Assembly: GCF_025751535.1 (NCBI RefSeq)
Contig: NZ_JAOWLC010000014.1
Coordinates: forward strand, 62,001-126,000
Source: Lentibacter sp. XHP0401
GTDB taxonomy: Bacteria > Pseudomonadota > Alphaproteobacteria > Rhodobacterales > Rhodobacteraceae
Reading direction: 5' to 3'
DNA: 64,000 nt
Below the pieces are notes generated by a model. The model ran no database searches and was not told where the DNA came from. It worked only from the letters and a program-made list of their open reading frames with translations. Below, one piece after another: positions 17,251 through 27,001 of the stretch. A program made the position numbers and the translations under genes. Position 1 is the first letter of the stretch. The number at the start of each line of letters is the position of its first letter.

Positions 17251-20200
17251 TCAGTAATCTTTTTCAAAAAACAAGCCGATGCCTGTCTCACCATCACTGT
17301 CAACAGAACCGCGCAGTTTTGTCGACTTGGAAAGATCAAGATTAAGGTTGATCTGGCTCTGGCCCTGACTGTCTATTTCTATGTCGGTATAGGCTTTATC
17401 GCTGATATATTTACCTGCCCGAACAGAAGTTTCTCCGTCTTCATCCGTGGTTACATCAAGATCATCGAAGCCAGTTTGCTGGCGCAATTTCTCGACGATA
17501 CCAATACCGCCCTTGCCTGCCAGAGTTGCCACAGCAGAGGCCAGTTGCACCGCCTGAAGGGCAGAAATCGAGCTGATGTCACGTCCGAAAAGGAGACGCG
17601 CAAGCACCTCGTCGCTCGGCAATTCGGGCTCTGATGTGAAGGTGATTTCCGGTGCATCAGCCGGCCCCTCAAGAACCACAAGAATAACGTAGTCATCTGT
17701 GCTCGTGCCTGCAACCAAACGCAACTCAGGGGTAAGGCTACCTTGCATACGGGCGTAACCCTCTCGCAAGTCCAGCCGCTTCCCCAAGATATCAAGGCGT
17801 CCCCGTATCAAATCAAAGCGCCCTTTTGGGATGATATCAGCCGTTGTGCCTGTCAGTTCAAGCTGTCCTCCGAGTTCGGCATCAAGCCCTCGGCCACGCA
17901 CAAAAATCCGGTTTTGCGCGATGATCTGCACATTGAGCCCGATGCCGCCCCCCGCAACAGCGCTTTCGCTTCCGCCAGTATTTAGAAGCCCAGCAAAGGA
18001 ACGGGTCTGCCGCACGGCAGCGGGCTCGCTCAGATGGGTTATTTCGGGAATATCGCCGTAAGCACCGATGCCTGTTGACGGAACGCGTATCTCTGTTTCA
18101 TCCAACAGGAGCCGCCCAGCCAAAGACGGGCTTGACGCGAGCGCCCCGCCCAGAGTGAGCGTGCCGTTAACCCGTGTGCTGTAAAGTTTAGGATCGCTGA
18201 GAATTGCATTGATCACCCCCAGCTCGATATTTGCTGTATATGGCGCTTGTAAGCCGAAGCCCCCTTGTGCGGTGATTTGCCCCCCAGATGTGACAGTTGC
18301 AATCGATCTGACGGTGGCATTGCCTCCATCGAGCGTGACTGTTGCGTCAATATCGGTGAGCGCATTTCGAAGGGCAGGCAACGAAAACCGTGTGCCGCTA
18401 GTGCGCACTTGCCCCCGCACAGACGAAAGAACGAGCGGCCCGTTAAGCTTCATGTCAAAATCGGCAAAGCCTTGCAGGGAATTTGGCTGCAAGCGCTGGT
18501 TCAAAAGCCCCAGCGGCACGCGGCCATTCAATGCGAGAGCTGCATTCTTTGCATTTGAAGCGATTTGCCCGTTGATATTGACCGTGCTGCCGCCTGGCCC
18601 TTTGGCGGCTGCATCGAGTGCCCATGCTTCACCAGTCTGTCGCGCAGTCGCTACGATGCTTGCAGGGCCGTTCAGATCGGGGACGATCCAATTGATAGAG
18701 CCAATATTGGCATCAAGCTTTGCGCTGATTGCTGCGTTTTGGGGCAAGGATATTGTTGCTGCCAACGCGATCGTCCTTGGACCTTTGGCATCAAGATCGA
18801 CAGTCCAGCCAGACGCTGTTTCAGCGGCTGTTCCTTGCAACTGTGCGGGGCCGTTTAGCCCCGCAACAAACTGGCTGGCTTCATTCAGCGTTGCGTTGAA
18901 GTCTAGCTTGCTTTGTCCCGTTGCCAACCGCCCCTGTGCCTCGGCAACTCCGCCGCGCGCATTGATCCTAAAAGAGCGCAGCGTCAGGCCTTCTGTGCTA
19001 CGAAGCACTGAAGCTTTCAGCTGGCTATTGCCTGCGATCAGCCCATCGACCTGCGCAATGCCAACGCTTAAATCTGTAGCATTGGCATTCAACTCCAGAT
19101 CACCTTCGCCACTCAAAAGCGCGAAACGCCCCTTCAGATCGGCAATTATTGCGCCGTCAAGCTGTTGAGCTGCCAAAGCAGAAAAGCGGGAAATACTCGG
19201 CGCCTTTGCCTGCAGCGCGCCTTGAAGTGTCATCGCACTGTCCAGCCCCTCAACTGTCCCTGCTCCCGTTAACACAAGCTCTGTAGCTTCAAGCTCAAGG
19301 TTGCTCACAGCCAACGGTTGCCCATCGCGCCAATCAAGATCGGCTCCTATGGTGAAAGACGGACCAAGCGCTGCGGCAAGAGCTGCATCCGCGAGGGTTA
19401 CCCCTCTTGCGTTGCCATCAATCCGCGCGGTGACCTGACGCGTATCGCCGCGCACAATCACACCGCTGGCCGCCATTCGCACTGTGTCAAGGCGCACATC
19501 TTCCCGCTCAAGGCCCAGTAATTCGGACTTAAGCGACCAGCTATCCCCTACACGGCTGTCAAAGCGCGCGGTAATTTCTGCACTTTGCACGCGCGTTTCA
19601 GGGCCGGACATTGGCAGAAGCGATGCACCTCCTGAAGGGTCTTGTAAAAGGGCATCAAGCTGAAAAGACTCAGGCAGGCCATCTGCTGAAAGGGCCACTT
19701 CACCGCTCAGGCGCAGCGCGGCAGCCGTGAGGGTTAGTTCATCAAGAGATGTGCGCCCATCATCAAACAGGCTAATGCGGCTCTTAAGGGCAACATTATC
19801 CCCCAAGAATGCGCGATACTCCGGAGCGAAGAGAGGTGTTAGGTCACCGGCTATATCAGCTTTGATCACGCGGTTTGGAACGTTCGCATCATCTGACTGG
19901 GCCTCGGCCTCCTGCCGCGCCTGCGTTCCGATCTGGCCTGCCAGACGCTCTTCACCATCGCTTTTCAAAACGACATCCGCAGTGAAATTATCAATCTCGG
20001 CCTCGCCTTTAAGAGACAGTTCCACCGGCGGCCTTCCAGGCAAATTGAGCATGTTGGCAGCAATACCATTCGCAGCTTCGCGGAGGGTCAGATCAAGCGC
20101 AAGCACGCGGCTTGTGTTGGAAAACCCTGCTTCAAGATTGAACACGCCCATCGGCCCGTCTTGGCGTGTAATTGCCAGCTTGGCCTCGCCCTGCCCTTCT

Positions 20201-20685
20201 GCCACGCTGACCGAACCTTTGATTGAGCCCGTAACAGGCGTGCCCACGACAGGCGCGCCCAGAACGACTTTTTTCACCGAAATCTGGCTTACCCGCAGGG
20301 AAACAGGCAATTCCGGCAAGGAAAATGTTGTAGCTTCCGGGCTTGGTGTATCTTGAGAAGGCGCAGGTGCGCGAGGAAGCTCCGCAAGCGCAGCAGAGAG
20401 TTCATTGATCTCTATATTACCCTTCAAAACGGACGAGCGGTTCCAATCAAGGACCGCGTCCGTCAGAGTGAGCCACACGCCTTGATCATCAGAAATCGTT
20501 AGCTTTTCCATCGTTACGCGCGAGCTTAGCGCCCCGCTGAAACCGGTTATAGTCACGTCACGCCCCAGCCCCGAGAGCGCTCCCTCCAGATACTCCGCTA
20601 CAAAGCCTTTGTCCGCCTCTTCGCTTTGAGCGCTGGCTGACACTGTCTGCATGATCACAAGAAGGAGAGCGAATATCAGGCGCAT
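17251..20685 (-). CDS. tamB: Translocation and assembly module inner-membrane protein TamB
   Basis: A 1144-residue AsmA-like/DUF490 protein. A signal-anchor sits at the N-terminus; a very long region of repeating beta strands follows, and a C-terminal TamB domain (last ~330 residues) ends near LFFEKDY. TamB spans the periplasm and works with TamA in outer-membrane protein assembly and lipid transport. The start at ATG 20685 overlaps the TamA stop as TGATG; the TTG codon just before it is a less likely start. Gene order tamA-tamB supports the call. Confidence 0.93.
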   Translation of the reverse strand: MRLIFALLLVIMQTVSASAQSEEADKGFVAEYLEGALSGLGRDVTITGFSGALSSRVTMEKLTISDDQGVWLTLTDAVLDWNRSSVLKGNIEINELSAALAELPRAPAPSQDTPSPEATTFSLPELPVSLRVSQISVKKVVLGAPVVGTPVTGSIKGSVSVAEGQGEAKLAITRQDGPMGVFNLEAGFSNTSRVLALDLTLREAANGIAANMLNLPGRPPVELSLKGEAEIDNFTADVVLKSDGEERLAGQIGTQARQEAEAQSDDANVPNRVIKADIAGDLTPLFAPEYRAFLGDNVALKSRISLFDDGRTSLDELTLTAAALRLSGEVALSADGLPESFQLDALLQDPSGGASLLPMSGPETRVQSAEITARFDSRVGDSWSLKSELLGLEREDVRLDTVRMAASGVIVRGDTRQVTARIDGNARGVTLADAALAAALGPSFTIGADLDWRDGQPLAVSNLELEATELVLTGAGTVEGLDSAMTLQGALQAKAPSISRFSALAAQQLDGAIIADLKGRFALLSGEGDLELNANATDLSVGIAQVDGLIAGNSQLKASVLRSTEGLTLRSFRINARGGVAEAQGRLATGQSKLDFNATLNEASQFVAGLNGPAQLQGTAAETASGWTVDLDAKGPRTIALAATISLPQNAAISAKLDANIGSINWIVPDLNGPASIVATARQTGEAWALDAAAKGPGGSTVNINGQIASNAKNAALALNGRVPLGLLNQRLQPNSLQGFADFDMKLNGPLVLSSVRGQVRTSGTRFSLPALRNALTDIDATVTLDGGNATVRSIATVTSGGQITAQGGFGLQAPYTANIELGVINAILSDPKLYSTRVNGTLTLGGALASSPSLAGRLLLDETEIRVPSTGIGAYGDIPEITHLSEPAAVRQTRSFAGLLNTGGSESAVAGGGIGLNVQIIAQNRIFVRGRGLDAELGGQLELTGTTADIIPKGRFDLIRGRLDILGKRLDLREGYARMQGSLTPELRLVAGTSTDDYVILVVLEGPADAPEITFTSEPELPSDEVLARLLFGRDISSISALQAVQLASAVATLAGKGGIGIVEKLRQQTGFDDLDVTTDEDGETSVRAGKYISDKAYTDIEIDSQGQSQINLNLDLSKSTKLRGSVDSDGETGIGLFFEKDY

Positions 20686-22487
20686 CAAAAAGCCTGCCCG
20701 ATGCCGACATAGACCTCGAAACTATTGTCGCTTTCTCCTGTAACGGGCACGGCCAGATCAAGCCTGATAGGGCCAATCCCTGTTTGGTAACGTAGCCCAA
20801 TACCCGCGCCACTGTGCCACCCGCCGGAGCTATCGGGTGTGCTGTTTGCGCCGATATAACCGATATCATAAAAACCGACCGCGCCGAATGTTTCGTTGAT
20901 TTTCATGCGCACTTCACCTGCGAGGCCCACAAAAGAGAGTCCGCCGGTTTCAACTCCGCCCGTGGTAATGGACTGGGATTGGTAGGAATGGCCCCGCACT
21001 GTACCACTCCCGCCAGAGAGAAAGAGAAGATCAGGTGGTGTCTCGGAAATGGAAGATCCGACGATTGTGCCGAATTGAAACCGTCCTGCCAGTGTGATTT
21101 TTTCACTAGCGCCGAAGCTGCGATAGGTGCGCATATCAACATAGCCGCGTGCGCCGGAGGCAGTGTCAGACAGGCCAAGATAGGGCATCGCTTCGGCACG
21201 CAAATAGGTTCCGTCAGTCGGATTTAATCTATCATTGCGCCCGTCCCATGTGGCCCCAAAACGCAGCATGAGGTGAGAAAACGTGCGCGCGCCCAGATCA
21301 TCTTCCACATCGCTGTAGCGGTAGATCAATGCAGCATCGCCTGTCAGTGTTTCAGAGTAATAGCGGCTCAGCCCTGCCTCGATACTGGCATCACGCAAAA
21401 AATAGAGCGGTTCATCAAGCTGTTCGATTTCGGCGACAAACTTGAGGTCAACATCTTTATGAAAGGTTGATGGCCGAGTCAGGCTGGCGCTCAGACTGTA
21501 ATCGACACCGTTGTTCTCGCTTGCGAGACCGGCCACTTCCGCGTCGATGCGAAAGCGCTCGGCTCCCCCCAACAAGTTGCGATGCAGCCAGAAGCCCGAA
21601 AGAGAAATCCCTTCGGACGAGTGCAACTCGGCGCCAAAGCCAAACCGGCGCGGTTTGGCATCGACCACGGCCAACTCGACATCCATCGCGTTGTTTGGGC
21701 CAAGCGCATCGGCCTCGCGCAGCGTCACCGAACTGAACGAACCTGTGCGCCTGAGGCGCGTGGCGGCGCGCTCCAGCGCGACGGGGTCAAACACTTCGCC
21801 CGATGGAACCGCTGCGATTTTGCGGATGCGGTTGAGGCGAACCTTGCTTTCACCTGTAACATTGAGTGTTCCGAAACTAACGCGCGGACCTGTCGCAATA
21901 CCCAGTTCCACGTTAAGCTGTGAACGTGGATGATCCGCGACAACATTCTCGCGTGATATCTGCGCTTTCGCGAAGCCAACTGCGCGCCAGCCTTCGATGC
22001 CTGCTTGCGCGGTATCGCGGATCACAGCGAGTTCGGCAGGCTGGCCTGTGCGAAATCCCTCGGGTATTTCTGTTTGGGGCGCGAGAGGCGCGATCTCGGC
22101 CTTTCCAAGCTGAAACGCTGATCCCGTTTTGACAACCAGATCAATACGCGAGACTCGGCCCAGATTGGCCAAAGGTGGAATGTTCGCAGCCTCGCGCCCG
22201 TCAATAAGGATTGAAACGGCTGGCCCGTAGTAGCCGCGCTCGTAAAGCGCACTCACCAGTCGGGCATAATCTGCCTGTGCCGCGGCCAAAATATCTTGCG
22301 CGCTGCTCGCCCCTTCCCGTTTTGCGGCCAGAACCAGCGAAGCGCTGGCCAGTTCACTCTGAAGACCCTTGTTCTCGCGATCCAGCCTAAGATCGGCCTC
22401 AAAGGCGCCGACAGGCCCCGCCAAGAGAACAAAAACAATCAATATCAAATAGATATGATTCAAAACAAAATGAAACCGCACGCGCAT
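20685..22487 (-). CDS. tamA: Outer-membrane assembly protein TamA (BamA/Omp85 family)
   Basis: A 600-residue protein: signal peptide (start MRVRFHF, hydrophobic to about residue 28), POTRA domains over roughly 40-290 and an Omp85 beta-barrel ending in phenylalanine (GIGQAF), the usual signal for barrel insertion. The block GIGPIRLDLAVPV near the end is characteristic of Omp85 barrels. It forms the outer-membrane half of the TAM complex with TamB encoded immediately downstream. An in-frame codon 16 residues upstream would put charged residues before the signal peptide, so ATG 22487 is preferred. Confidence 0.92.
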   Translation of the reverse strand: MRVRFHFVLNHIYLILIVFVLLAGPVGAFEADLRLDRENKGLQSELASASLVLAAKREGASSAQDILAAAQADYARLVSALYERGYYGPAVSILIDGREAANIPPLANLGRVSRIDLVVKTGSAFQLGKAEIAPLAPQTEIPEGFRTGQPAELAVIRDTAQAGIEGWRAVGFAKAQISRENVVADHPRSQLNVELGIATGPRVSFGTLNVTGESKVRLNRIRKIAAVPSGEVFDPVALERAATRLRRTGSFSSVTLREADALGPNNAMDVELAVVDAKPRRFGFGAELHSSEGISLSGFWLHRNLLGGAERFRIDAEVAGLASENNGVDYSLSASLTRPSTFHKDVDLKFVAEIEQLDEPLYFLRDASIEAGLSRYYSETLTGDAALIYRYSDVEDDLGARTFSHLMLRFGATWDGRNDRLNPTDGTYLRAEAMPYLGLSDTASGARGYVDMRTYRSFGASEKITLAGRFQFGTIVGSSISETPPDLLFLSGGSGTVRGHSYQSQSITTGGVETGGLSFVGLAGEVRMKINETFGAVGFYDIGYIGANSTPDSSGGWHSGAGIGLRYQTGIGPIRLDLAVPVTGESDNSFEVYVGIGQAF

Positions 22488-22665
22488 TGATCGCCAGACC
22501 CCGATTATAGCCAGCCGCCAGATAAGTCTGGTCACTCGATCTTATGCCGAGCTTTTAATGGCTTAGAAAATAAGCTTGTCGGGCACAGATTTCAAGGCAG
22601 GATTAATGCAGAACACGGTGGCCGGCGAACTCTTGCAGCCGCAAACCGCGACTGAACATACCCGG

Positions 22666-23397
22666 CTATACCTCGTAATTGGGGAGCCGTTGAAACGCAT
22701 CTCTGAGAGCATCGCCCCAGCCCGTTGCGATGGTTTGGTAGATTGGGTCGTCTGCGTTTATCCGCTTGGTGCGATCTGTCGTGAAGGAGCCGTTCTCGTA
22801 AATTTGCATATCAAACGGCAAACCAACTGACAGGTTCGATTTCACGGTTGAATCGAACGAGACCAGAAGAAGCTTTATAGCGTCGGCAAACTCCATCTTG
22901 CGGTCATAGGCGCGCACAAGAATGGGCTTGCCATACTTTGTTTCCCCGATCTGGAAGAAAGGCGTGTCATCGGTGATCTCGATGAAATTTCCCGCTGGAT
23001 AGATCATGAAAATTGTAGGCTTTCCGCCATTAATCTGGCCGCCGACGATGACAGAGGCACCAAATTGATCGTCCGATGTCTGGCCTGTTGGAGAAGACCC
23101 GCTGATCACTTCGCGCAGGGTTGCGCCCACCAGTCGCGCCACTTGAAACATTGTTGGCTGGCGCAAAATGCTTGGATCCCGATCTTCCCCGGAAACAGAG
23201 CGCTCTTCCAGCAGGTTGATCATGGACTGTGTTGTAGCAAGATTGCCCGCAGTCATGATTGTGATCGCCCGCTCGCCCGGAACTTGCCAAGAGAACATTT
23301 TTTTGCTGACGGCAAAGTTATCAACGCCAGCGCTTGTCCGCGTGTCGGACATAAACACCAGCCCCTGATCAAGCCGCATACCTACACAATATGTCAT
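22666..23397 (-). CDS. Anbu: bacterial proteasome-like Ntn hydrolase
   Basis: A 243-residue homologue of proteasome beta subunits/HslV of the Anbu (ancestral beta subunit) type. It begins MTYCVGM, so only the initiator Met need be removed to expose Thr2 as nucleophile. Asp18 (MSDTR) and Lys33 match the catalytic Asp17/Lys33 positions of threonine peptidases. No ATPase partner such as HslU is nearby. It is the last gene of a four-gene operon with transglutaminase-like, alpha-E and ATP-grasp proteins, the known Anbu neighbourhood. The family's natural substrate is unresolved. Confidence 0.9.
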   Translation of the reverse strand: MTYCVGMRLDQGLVFMSDTRTSAGVDNFAVSKKMFSWQVPGERAITIMTAGNLATTQSMINLLEERSVSGEDRDPSILRQPTMFQVARLVGATLREVISGSSPTGQTSDDQFGASVIVGGQINGGKPTIFMIYPAGNFIEITDDTPFFQIGETKYGKPILVRAYDRKMEFADAIKLLLVSFDSTVKSNLSVGLPFDMQIYENGSFTTDRTKRINADDPIYQTIATGWGDALRDAFQRLPNYEV

Positions 23398-23432
23398 TAA
23401 AGCCTTGCCCGAATGGAATCTCTCATGAAGGT

Positions 23433-24230
23433 CTACTGCTGAACTTGTAAAGATACCATGAGTGTTTCATCGGCCGTCCCCATACGAAGACCTTCAATGG
23501 GAGCCGCGTCACGTGCATCCCGCCCGATCGCGATGCGCACATATCTCTCATCTGGTGAAACACCGTTGGAAATATCGAATCCAACCCAGCCTAAACCGTC
23601 AATGCAGACTTCGGCCCATGCATGGGTCGCGTCCTGCGCGATTTGATCATTGATCATGAGATACCCGCTGACATAGCGCGCAGGCAGTCCCGAAAGGCGC
23701 GCAGCCGAAATGAATATCTGCGCATGATCCTGACAGACAGCATGGCCACCCTGCAAAGCTTCCTCCGCTGGCGTATCAACGCCTGTGCCGCCAAACTTAT
23801 ATGGTAAAGCCTCCAGTATCGCATTTGAAAGATTGTGTAGATCGCTGATCTGGTGCTCACTCGTCCCTGTAATACGGGGCAGCGCCCTGATAGCCTTTCC
23901 CGCGGCTGTCAGAGGTGTCTCCTGTAAGAAGTGCCAGAGCGGAACGACGCCGTAGACGGGGCCAAGAACACCGCTGTTGTTGAGCGTGTTCACATGACCA
24001 ATTGCATGAATGCTTAAAACCTGTGCCCCGTGATCAATACTCACCAGATCAACATGATTTCCGTAGTGGTCTGTATAGCTTGCTTCAACTTTCCCGCCCG
24101 TCACTTCAACGGTCCAGTCAAGAACCTCTTGCATCGATGAAGGCATCGGGCGCAAGCGCACTTTTTGCAGCGCGTAATCAACGGGCGCGCTGTAGGCATA
24201 TTCGGTGGTGTGGCTTATACTGAGCTTCAT
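23433..24230 (-). CDS. Transglutaminase-like cysteine protease family protein
   Basis: A 265-residue protein with an N-terminal beta-rich domain (bacterial transglutaminase N-terminal region, about 1-85) and a transglutaminase/protease core. The presumed catalytic triad is Cys in GGHAVCQDHAQIF, His in ATHAWAEV and Asp in GFDISNG. Family members in this context are thought to act as peptidases or amide-exchange enzymes. The gene starts directly after the alpha-E stop codon (TAA followed by ATG) and precedes the Anbu gene by 35 bp, so it belongs to the same transcript. Confidence 0.9.
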   Translation of the reverse strand: MKLSISHTTEYAYSAPVDYALQKVRLRPMPSSMQEVLDWTVEVTGGKVEASYTDHYGNHVDLVSIDHGAQVLSIHAIGHVNTLNNSGVLGPVYGVVPLWHFLQETPLTAAGKAIRALPRITGTSEHQISDLHNLSNAILEALPYKFGGTGVDTPAEEALQGGHAVCQDHAQIFISAARLSGLPARYVSGYLMINDQIAQDATHAWAEVCIDGLGWVGFDISNGVSPDERYVRIAIGRDARDAAPIEGLRMGTADETLMVSLQVQQ

Positions 24231-25172
24231 TTATCCGGTGAACCTGTAATCAATCTCGATCTGATGCGCGAGGCTGGCCGTGTTGCCGAGCAAACCACTG
24301 ACAAACTCGTGCAGGCCGACTGAGAAAATCGCGTTTATATCGCGGTCAACAAGTTGCGCACGCAGCGCTTCCGCCATGTTCAGCGCCTCGCCTTGCGTGC
24401 CATATTCCTCAGCCAAATGGGCCAGACTGTTTACAATCTGTCCAGCGCAAAACGCGAGCGAGCGTGGCATCCTGCGATCAAGGATCAGAAACTCCGCAAT
24501 CGCAGGCGCCGTGAAATCATCCTCGACAGCCCAGCGGAATGATCTGTGCGCAGAGACCGAGCGCAGGATCGTTTCCCATTGCACATTGTCCAGCCTGCTC
24601 CCGACAAAAGCAGGCGACGGCAGAAGCGAGTAATATTTTACGTCAATAATGCGCGCGGTGTTGTCCATCCGCTCGATGTAAGTTCCCAAGCGGCAGAAAT
24701 CGTAGATGTCATTCCGTAACATCGTGCCGTAAAGCGCCCCGCGCACAAGGCCTGATTGCTGACGGATAGTTGCCAAGACAGCGGGCAATTCTGTTTCGGG
24801 GGTAGGGTCTTTCAAGAGATCGGTGAACAGCATCCATGTTTCGTTGACAGCCGACCAGACTTCCGTTGTCAGCGCCGTGCGCACCAGCCTCGCATTGTCA
24901 CGCGCGGATTTTATGATGGACAAAACAGAGCTCGGGTTTGCCGTATCACGCAACAGGAAATCAACCACCTGCGCGCTGTCATAACCGTCATGACCGGCCT
25001 CGTAAACCGTACGCGCAGCCAAAGTAGTGATGACAGATTGCCACTCGGCCTCTGCATTCGTCGAGCGCGTCAAAGCAATGCGAAACCCCGCTTCTATAAG
25101 ACGCGCGGTATTCTCCGCGCGCTCCAGTGAGCGGAACATCCAGTAAAGGCCACCTGCGGTTTTTCCCAGCAT
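24231..25172 (-). CDS. Alpha-E domain protein (ATP-grasp partner)
   Basis: A 313-residue alpha-helical protein beginning MLGKTAGGLYWMFRSLERAEN, typical of the alpha-E (DUF403) family. The domain has no known catalytic activity but is almost always encoded or fused next to circularly permuted ATP-grasp enzymes. Here it sits one base after the ATP-grasp stop codon and abuts the transglutaminase-like gene, which supports a stoichiometric complex. Its function remains inferred from context. Confidence 0.88.
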   Translation of the reverse strand: MLGKTAGGLYWMFRSLERAENTARLIEAGFRIALTRSTNAEAEWQSVITTLAARTVYEAGHDGYDSAQVVDFLLRDTANPSSVLSIIKSARDNARLVRTALTTEVWSAVNETWMLFTDLLKDPTPETELPAVLATIRQQSGLVRGALYGTMLRNDIYDFCRLGTYIERMDNTARIIDVKYYSLLPSPAFVGSRLDNVQWETILRSVSAHRSFRWAVEDDFTAPAIAEFLILDRRMPRSLAFCAGQIVNSLAHLAEEYGTQGEALNMAEALRAQLVDRDINAIFSVGLHEFVSGLLGNTASLAHQIEIDYRFTG

Positions 25173-25173
25173 A

Positions 25174-26601
25174 TCAGTCTTCCAATACCCAAGTGTCTTT
25201 TGTGCCGCCGCCCTGACTTGAGTTCACAACAAGCGAGCCTTCTTGCAAGGCAACCCGTGTGAGCCCTCCAGGTGTAATGTTGACCCCTTTTGGCGAAACC
25301 AAAGCAAAAGGTCTCAAGTCGACATGGCGTGGCGCTAATCCGCTTTCCGTAAAAATCGGAACGGTCGACAAAGCCAGCGTGGGCTGCGCGATATAGTTTG
25401 ATGGCCGCGCGCGCAGTTTGTCGGCGAAATCTGCCAACTCTTTTTTACTCGCGGCTGGCCCGACCAGCATGCCGTACCCGCCAGATCCGTGCACTTCTTT
25501 CACAACCAGCTCGGCCAGATTATCGAGCACATATTTAAGGTTCTTAGGCTCGGAACACCGATACGTTTCGACGTTCTTCAAGATCGCGGGTTCACCTGTG
25601 TAAAAGCGGACAATATCGGGCAAATAGCTGTAAACCGCCTTGTCATCAGCCACGCCGGTTCCTGGTGCGTTCGCGATGGTAATGTTGCCCGCACGGTAAA
25701 CATCCATAATTCCCGGAACACCCAGCATCGAGCTGGGATTAAACGTCAGCGGATCAAGATAATCGTCATCCACCCGACGATAGAGCACATCAATCGTCTT
25801 ATAGCCTCGCGTGGTGCGCATCGCGATATGGCCATCCACCACCTGAAGGTCATGGCCTTCTACAAGCTCTACCCCCATCTGGTCAGCCAAGAAGCTGTGC
25901 TCAAAGTATGCCGAATTGTGAATGCCCGGCGTGAGGATGGCGACGCAGGGCCGCCCCGTGCAAGACTGCGGCGCACAGGCTTCCAGCGAACGGCGCAGGT
26001 TCTTGGGATAGTCGCTCACAGGCTGCACCTTAATCGCACTGAACAGCTCGGGAAACATCTGCAACATCGTTTCGCGGTTTTCGAGCATGTAGCTCACACC
26101 AGATGGCGTGCGCGCGTTGTCTTCCAACACAAAAAAATCTTCCTCGCCGGTACGGACAATATCGGTTCCAACAATATGAGTATAAACGCCGCCAGGAGGG
26201 CTAAAACTCATCATCTGCGGAAGGAACGCATCATTCTGGGCGATCAACTCGACGGGAATAATCCCCGCGCGTAAAATCTCTTGCCGATTGTACAAATCAT
26301 GGAGGAAGGAGTTGATCGCATAGACCCGCTGCTCGATCCCTTTGGAAAGTTTGGTCCACTCGCGCGAAGACAGAATGCGTGGGACCAAATCGAAAGGAAT
26401 CAGGCGCTCTTCGGCATCTGACTGACCATAGACATTGAAGGTGATGCCCGTTCTGCGGAAAAACGCTTCCGCTTCTTGGGATTTTTTGGCTAGGCGTTCG
26501 TTGTTTTGCCCTTCGAACCATTTTTCGTAATGTTCATAAGGACCGCGCGGTGCGCCAGACCTGTGCATCTCACTAAAGTGCAGATTCTCTTTTACCATCA
26601 T
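25174..26601 (-). CDS. Circularly permuted ATP-grasp protein
   Basis: A 475-residue protein of the DUF404/DUF407 circularly permuted ATP-grasp family, predicted to make amide bonds using ATP (peptide ligase). Family landmarks are DLVPRILSSREW, the VLEDNARTPSGVSYMLENR block that resembles the nucleotide/metal site, DVLYRRVDDDYLDPL, and VKEVHGSGGYGMLVGP, the glycine-rich nucleotide loop. Start choice is weak: tandem ATGs at 26601 and 26598 lack a good ribosome-binding site, and a TTG at 26634 is possible. It heads the four-gene Anbu operon. Confidence 0.88.
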   Translation of the reverse strand: MMVKENLHFSEMHRSGAPRGPYEHYEKWFEGQNNERLAKKSQEAEAFFRRTGITFNVYGQSDAEERLIPFDLVPRILSSREWTKLSKGIEQRVYAINSFLHDLYNRQEILRAGIIPVELIAQNDAFLPQMMSFSPPGGVYTHIVGTDIVRTGEEDFFVLEDNARTPSGVSYMLENRETMLQMFPELFSAIKVQPVSDYPKNLRRSLEACAPQSCTGRPCVAILTPGIHNSAYFEHSFLADQMGVELVEGHDLQVVDGHIAMRTTRGYKTIDVLYRRVDDDYLDPLTFNPSSMLGVPGIMDVYRAGNITIANAPGTGVADDKAVYSYLPDIVRFYTGEPAILKNVETYRCSEPKNLKYVLDNLAELVVKEVHGSGGYGMLVGPAASKKELADFADKLRARPSNYIAQPTLALSTVPIFTESGLAPRHVDLRPFALVSPKGVNITPGGLTRVALQEGSLVVNSSQGGGTKDTWVLED

Positions 26602-26672
26602 TCGAGTGTAAGGGCATATCGCCAAACTTAGCAACGTGGCGTCTATTTTCTACGCCCGAACACCCAGCTTGT

Positions 26673-26687
26673 GCCTATAAAATAGGC
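26673..26687. promoter_or_regulatory. Palindrome GCCTATAAAATAGGC upstream of the Anbu operon
   Basis: A 15-bp inverted repeat with 6-bp arms GCCTAT/ATAGGC and a 3-base centre lies 72 bp before the ATP-grasp start. It looks like a regulator-binding site and contains a TATTTT/AAAATA -10-like core. No regulator gene is encoded in the operon. Confidence 0.4.
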
Positions 26688-26698
26688 GATAAACTCGA

Positions 26699-26724
26699 CG
26701 CTGCTGCCGATTTTTGCAGCAGCG
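26699..26724. repeat. Perfect 9-bp hairpin upstream of the Anbu operon
   Basis: The arms CGCTGCTGC (26699-26707) and GCAGCAGCG (26716-26724) form a perfect 9-bp stem with an 8-nt loop. The T-rich stretch is inside the loop, so it is not a standard terminator. It may be an operator or a leader structure for the leftward Anbu operon. The remainder of the 26602-27001 gap shows no gene. Confidence 0.45.
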
Positions 26725-26958
26725 GTGTGCACCACAGCCCGATTTGTCTAGGTCTTCGGCACAATTACCGGAGTTATTTCTCCAAGATCAAAGCATTGCC
26801 CCGCCCTGTTTCCTCCCTGCGTCATCCCAAATTACTGTTCAGTTCTCTGCGCAACACCTCACCAAGACAGCAAATTGTGAGCCAACAGCCAGGCCGTTGT
26901 GCTAGGTTGGTCACAAGTCAGGATCTTGCCTGATGTTTGCACCTGAATCCTGTTGACG

Positions 26959-26987
26959 AAAAGACCGGTCGAACATCCCAACCAGTC
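26959..26987 (-). terminator. Probable terminator of the methylamine/sarcosine operon
   Basis: Just downstream of the flavin oxidoreductase stop codon, the minus strand reads GACTGGTT, a 9-nt loop, GACCGGTC, then TTTTCG. The 8-bp stem has two G-T wobbles and is followed by four T's. It ends the long leftward operon before the Anbu promoter region. Confidence 0.5.
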
Positions 26988-27001
26988 GTCTCGTTCCAGA
27001 G

